35,097 nucleotides of DNA. Source: Deltaproteobacteria bacterium. Lineage in GTDB: Bacteria; Myxococcota; Kuafuiibacteriia; Kuafuiibacteriales; Kuafuiibacteriaceae. Positions 31,522 through 35,097 of the stretch are shown here, piece by piece; positions within the stretch are counted from its first letter, which is position 1, and every line of letters begins with the position of its first letter. Under the pieces are notes generated by a model. That model saw only the letters and a program-made list of their open reading frames with translations. It was not told where the DNA came from and did no database searches. Location of the stretch: assembly GCA_011526105.1 (NCBI GenBank), contig WYAZ01000085.1:1-35097 (forward strand). Reading direction: 5' to 3'. Both the position numbers and the translations under genes were made by a program.

Positions 31522-34067
31522 CCGTCGATGAAGATCGGGTTCGTAAACGCGAAGGAAGGCCGGCCTCGGGCCCACACCCCATGCGGTCGGTTGCCGCGGG
31601 CCCACAAGATCACCCAGCCATCACGCCCAGGGGGCACGGACGCGGTGATGGTGCCGCTGAAGCGCTCGGGATTCTCGCCCGAGATCGGCACGCGCTTCAC
31701 GACCTGACCGTTCACCACGACATCGAGCTCATCGACGTCCATCCACGACGGGGCGCCCACCGTCGCGTCGATGCGCAAGAGGTCCCCTTCGAGTTGGAGC
31801 GTGTCACCGATCTCCTTATCCCCGATCTTCATCTCGAGAAACGGGCCGCAAGAGACGACGAGGCGGCCCTCTTTGAAAGCGCGGCGCACGTCATCCACTT
31901 TGGCTTCGGAGGGCTCGTCGGTCGGCATGCGAACGTAGGTCAGCGGAAAGCCCATGTCGCCTTTGACCGCGCTGTGGTTGTCTGTGGAGCCCGTCGCGTA
32001 CTTCTTGTGCCCGTGTTCGAGAAAGCCGAACCAGTCGATGACGGTGTCCTGAGCCATGGACCCGTTGCCGCAACCGTTCATGACCTCGATGCCATCGAAG
32101 TCGAGCGAGAAATCATCACCTCTTCGCGCGGTGAAATCGCTCGGCTCGTAGCCCATCGCGGAGAAGTAGCCCCCGATGGCGGCGGCTCGCGGGTGGTTGG
32201 CTTGGATGAACGGATCTCCGGCGTTGGCCCGAATCGCGGCAAAGGTCTCGGCCGGCTTCTTGCGGTACCAATCGATCCGGCCGTTGCCCGGCGCGTCGAA
32301 GTCGCGCACGAGCGGGAATGCGTTGAAGTGGCCGTAGACGGTGGTGGTGACCTCGCTGCCGATGATGCCTTGCATCCAGCGCTCGAGCCCGAGCTCGCGG
32401 ATGGCGGGGTTGAAGTCGCCGATGGCCTCGTGCTCGGTGGAGACCGGGATCTCCAGGTTCTCGACCACCATCGCCCGGACCTTCATGGGATACGCATCCG
32501 AGCTGTCGGGGGACATCTGCGCGTGAATGTGTGTGTCCGTCGTAAGCCAGCCCGGCGAAGACACCGATCGAATCAACGTAAAGTCGAGGACGGTCTCCGC
32601 GCCGGCCGACAGCGTGACGTTTCGCTGATCCATTTCGTATTCACCGCCGCGAGACGCGAACACGGTGTAGTCCCCGGCGGGAAGCTCGAGCGTGCCACGC
32701 CCGGTGTGCGCAAACTCGGTGGCGATGAGGCCGTAACCTTGGTTCGACTCACCGTAGCGACCCGGGAGCTGCTCGACGGGTCGCCCTTCGGGACGAACGC
32801 TCAGCTTCACCGGAAGGTCGCGTTCGAGCTCGTCGACGACCGAGTAGCGCAGGATGCCGGCGGACGCGACCGGGATGTCGATCTCGAGCTTGGGTCCAGC
32901 GCGCACGACGTTCGCGGGCACCGGGGCGCTCACGATTCGAGCTCGCGTAGAGGCGATGAGCTCGTAGTCGCCGGGATCGAGCTTCAGTCCATACCGCCCC
33001 GTCGCATCGGTGGTGGTCTGGCCCACGTAGTCCTTCTCTTCGATTTCCGTCTCTCGCAGGCGCACGTGAACTCGCGCGTTCGCCAGTCCGAGGCCGCGGT
33101 CATCGAGCACCCGTCCGCTGAGTTCGACGCCGGCCTCCTCGCCCGCGAGGTTTCGCCAGAGCTCCTGGGTGCGCGACAGATCTCCGTCCCCGACGATCAG
33201 ATAGTGCGTGCTGCTCAATCTCTCTCGCGCTCGCAGGCGCAGCCCCGCACCGGCGGCGGAGACCACGACCCCCGAGGTCGAGACCAAGAGTTCGATGTTG
33301 TCGCCGGGCCGGCCGTACAGATAACTCACGCCATCGCCGAGCGCGCCGTAGTAGCGGGAGATCACGCCGGCCTGGGGTGGTCTGAATCCGTAGCCTTCGA
33401 GAAATGACCGGGAGGCCCCACCGACAATCACCCCTACGATCTCGAGGCCAAACTCGACCCCGGTGACACCTCGGTTCCACAGGGTCTGTTCCACTCGAAG
33501 CCAGGGCTGGTTGGGCTCGAGCACGTAGTCCACCACCCACTCCATGTCGAGCTGCGGCGGGGTGAAGAAGCTCGAGAGGATGGCCTCGAGGAGGAGCAGC
33601 ATGTCGGCCTCGCCGGTCACGCGGATGCGCGCCTCTCCTCCGTCGCTTCCGTCGCTCACGACCTCGACCTTCTGCGCCCGCGAGATCGAGAGGTCGAAGG
33701 CGTTCAAGATCTCACCAAACTCGGAGCCGCCGGGCTCACCCGCCGGCCGGACCCAGTCCGCGTCCAAGATGGTGCCTCCGTACGGGTTGTAGCCGCGCCC
33801 CAGTCCCGCGCGTCCGATGATGAGGCTGATCCGATCGTTGTAGATCTTATAGTCGCCGGCTCGGCCGCGCGCGGTCGGGCCCCCGATCAGCTCCGAGTCC
33901 TTGGTGATGAGACCGGCGCGTGCGCGACCTGGGGGGAGGCGCTCGTCCAGGGGAAGCGGAGGCACCGAGACGGGCGGCTCTGCGTCCGAGGTGCAAGCGT
34001 CGAGGATCAGCCCACCCATGAGGATCGCGAGCAGTCCGAGTCCGCGGGACACCAAAAGCGTCGTCAT
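31497..34067 (-). CDS. CehA/McbA-family PHP metallohydrolase, putative lipoprotein
   Basis: 856 residues from ATG 34067; the frame is open to 34103 but ATG 34067 starts the signal peptide. Seen: a signal peptide ending L-D-A-C-T-S-D, a possible lipobox; a large N-terminal beta-rich region; a carboxypeptidase-regulatory-like Ig domain (V-E-L-S-G-R-V-L-D to T-D-A-T-G-R-Y-G-L-K-L-D-P-G-D-Y); then a PHP-type metal site with T-D-T-H-I-H near residues 510-515, S-T-E-H near 543-546, Q-A-N-H-P-R and S-T-D-N-H-S. Known: this family includes carbaryl hydrolase and other phosphoesterase-like enzymes; the substrate is unknown. The C-terminus (D-G-D-G-D-G-R-W-K) overlaps the right cassette repeat. It is downstream of the membrane protein in a minus-strand pair. 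Confidence 0.88.
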   Translation of the reverse strand: MTTLLVSRGLGLLAILMGGLILDACTSDAEPPVSVPPLPLDERLPPGRARAGLITKDSELIGGPTARGRAGDYKIYNDRISLIIGRAGLGRGYNPYGGTILDADWVRPAGEPGGSEFGEILNAFDLSISRAQKVEVVSDGSDGGEARIRVTGEADMLLLLEAILSSFFTPPQLDMEWVVDYVLEPNQPWLRVEQTLWNRGVTGVEFGLEIVGVIVGGASRSFLEGYGFRPPQAGVISRYYGALGDGVSYLYGRPGDNIELLVSTSGVVVSAAGAGLRLRARERLSSTHYLIVGDGDLSRTQELWRNLAGEEAGVELSGRVLDDRGLGLANARVHVRLRETEIEEKDYVGQTTTDATGRYGLKLDPGDYELIASTRARIVSAPVPANVVRAGPKLEIDIPVASAGILRYSVVDELERDLPVKLSVRPEGRPVEQLPGRYGESNQGYGLIATEFAHTGRGTLELPAGDYTVFASRGGEYEMDQRNVTLSAGAETVLDFTLIRSVSSPGWLTTDTHIHAQMSPDSSDAYPMKVRAMVVENLEIPVSTEHEAIGDFNPAIRELGLERWMQGIIGSEVTTTVYGHFNAFPLVRDFDAPGNGRIDWYRKKPAETFAAIRANAGDPFIQANHPRAAAIGGYFSAMGYEPSDFTARRGDDFSLDFDGIEVMNGCGNGSMAQDTVIDWFGFLEHGHKKYATGSTDNHSAVKGDMGFPLTYVRMPTDEPSEAKVDDVRRAFKEGRLVVSCGPFLEMKIGDKEIGDTLQLEGDLLRIDATVGAPSWMDVDELDVVVNGQVVKRVPISGENPERFSGTITASVPPGRDGWVILWARGNRPHGVWARGRPSFAFTNPIFIDGDGDGRWK

Positions 34068-34099
34068 GGGCCCAAGCTGCCCCGTCTTCGCCCTTCCTG

Positions 34100-34933
34100 T
34101 CACCTGCGGTCTCGTGGAACCGCGGAGAGGGCGCCCTCGTCACCCACCGCGCCGGCCACCGCCAGGCGCCCGCTCCCGTCGTCCTCCTGCGCGAGGCCGA
34201 GCGCGCCCGCGCCGGCGGTCACACCCGAAGCCATGGCCCTTCGAAGGATCTCCTCGGCTTGCCGCGCCTCCTCCAGCGAGGGAAAGCGCAGCTTCATGGA
34301 CGACGCCCCGAGCACTTCGATTTCGAGCACGCCGCTTCCGCGACCGGCGTCGAACATCGTGCCCACGCGTTTCAAGATCCCCGCCGGACCCGCGGTCACC
34401 CCGCCCACGGCGCCCACCGAGACCGCCCTCAGCACGGGGAGTTTTCGGCCGAAAGGCCACAGTCGGGCCGTCCGTATGATCGAGACTCGCCTGTCCGTGA
34501 GCACATAGATCGCCATCGGAGAGCCGTCGGTGACCGAGCTCGGGTGCACGCCAGCGACGTCGAGCACGGTCTCGTCGGAATGCAGCTCTCGTGCAAGCCG
34601 GGTTGCATTCCTCCGGAGCCAACGCCGCTCGACGCGACGCGCCACCACCGACGGATAGCCATGACGCCGAAGCACGAAGGGGCCCATCATCCATGACAAG
34701 AGCGTCCACAGGCCGCTCGCGACGGTGACGTGGCCGAGTCTCACGACATGCACGAGATCATCGCTGCCCGCGCCGAGGAGGATCAGCCCGGGAATGAAGA
34801 TCGCGGGTCCGGCGACCGCAAAAGCGAAAGCGGTGGCCAGCCAAGCCGGCAGCTCGGGCCGCTTGCGGGCGGGGAGCTTGAAGCGGGATTCGAGCACCGG
34901 GAGAATGACCCGGCGCTTGAGGAGAGAGCCCAC
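34100..34933 (-). CDS. Membrane protein with PH-like domain, function unknown
   Basis: 277 residues if GTG 34933 is used; GTG 34897 is an alternative. Seen: a basic N-terminus, two hydrophobic helices (A-T-A-F-A-F-A-V-A-G-P-A-I-F-I-P-G-L and H-V-T-V-A-S-G-L-W-T-L-L-S-W), then a domain of about 150 residues with A-I-Y-V-L-T-D-R-R-V-S-I-I-R-T and M-K-L-R-F-P-S-L-E-E-A, the strand-and-helix pattern of bacterial PH-like domains. The Gly/Ala-rich tail appears disordered. Inferred: an inner-membrane protein with a cytosolic PH-like domain. It lies just upstream of the metallohydrolase gene, stop to start 32 bp apart, so the two may be co-transcribed. Confidence 0.68.
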   Translation of the reverse strand: MGSLLKRRVILPVLESRFKLPARKRPELPAWLATAFAFAVAGPAIFIPGLILLGAGSDDLVHVVRLGHVTVASGLWTLLSWMMGPFVLRRHGYPSVVARRVERRWLRRNATRLARELHSDETVLDVAGVHPSSVTDGSPMAIYVLTDRRVSIIRTARLWPFGRKLPVLRAVSVGAVGGVTAGPAGILKRVGTMFDAGRGSGVLEIEVLGASSMKLRFPSLEEARQAEEILRRAMASGVTAGAGALGLAQEDDGSGRLAVAGAVGDEGALSAVPRDRR

Positions 34934-34947
34934 GTAGAAACTCTACG
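34933..34947. promoter_or_regulatory. Perfect 6-3-6 inverted repeat at the membrane-protein start
   Basis: CGTAGA-AAC-TCTACG overlaps the first base of the proposed GTG start at 34933. It could be a repressor site or a hairpin hiding the start, or it may mean the true start is the later GTG at 34897. Confidence 0.4.
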
Positions 34948-35097
34948 CTTCGAGCCGCGGGATGGGAAAGCGGCTAGTCCCCTGGAAACGTGGAGGCTAG
35001 CGAAATTCGGCGAGCAATCTTCGTGTCTGGTCGTCGCGCGAGGAGGGCGAATACTCTCTGTATTCAACCGACGAGAGCCAAAGGCGTCGCGGCGAGC
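34948..35097. other. Window edge, no gene recognised
   Basis: The last 150 bp have no convincing reading frame or RNA gene. They presumably carry the promoter of the minus-strand pair starting at 34933. Confidence 0.35.

Noticed and set aside
31062-33407. 781-residue plus-strand open frame across the right repeat and the metallohydrolase gene
   Set aside because: It runs antisense through two supported genes and has shadow-type composition.

Overview
The window looks like a chromosomal segment of a high-GC myxobacterium (Myxococcota, possibly a Polyangiales/Sandaracinaceae-type genome). This is inferred from strong G/C third-position bias, frequent GTG/TTG starts, many lipoproteins of unknown function, an FHA-type enhancer-binding regulator, a lysine/alanine-rich histone-H1-like protein, and a GspE-N/GAF/HEAT fusion. 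I recognise no rRNA, tRNA, CRISPR array, integrase or transposase.

Layout. 14-3248 (minus): a tight operon of two ArsA/Get3-like ATPases, MscL and an NRDE/TANGO2 protein. 3380-7375 (plus): FHA-AAA+-Fis regulator, RluA-type pseudouridine synthase and a zinc-ribbon/RDD membrane protein. 7338-8965 (minus): a Cys-rich lipoprotein and a barrel-like protein. 9113-10801: a large exported protein of unknown function. 10819-15256: an accessory patch with a DUF3626-like protein, a 283-bp duplicated fragment of a beta-propeller lipoprotein gene, an unknown gene with disturbed reading frame, and the intact lipoprotein gene. 15380-20103: a two-TM protein, the 1135-residue GspE-N/GAF/HEAT protein and the H1-like protein. 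20209-24033: a complete TRAP transporter operon (DctP, TatT, DctQ, DctM). 24047-26611: a small Fis-like protein, an inositol-monophosphatase-family enzyme, an exported protein and a lipoprotein. 26538-31521: a defence-type cassette. 31497-34933 (minus): a CehA/McbA-type PHP metallohydrolase and a membrane protein.

The main discovery candidate is the 4.88-kb cassette at 26538-31521. It carries an XRE/ImmA-type metallopeptidase, a translationally coupled DUF4411 PIN-like protein, and a convergent single-chain type IIG-like restriction-methyltransferase. It is flanked by 104-bp direct repeats that span the convergent junction of a lipoprotein gene and the metallohydrolase gene. The outer 74 bp of the repeats are identical. 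No recombinase is encoded inside. The methyltransferase gene has a run of 11 C (coding strand) between its SAM-binding and NPPY motifs, so it could be phase-variable.

A second, older-looking event at 12553-14392 has the same geometry: intact lipoprotein gene, cargo gene, then a truncated copy of the lipoprotein gene's 3' part. This suggests a recurrent way of inserting cargo behind lipoprotein genes here. All family calls were made by eye from motifs; no database search was possible.
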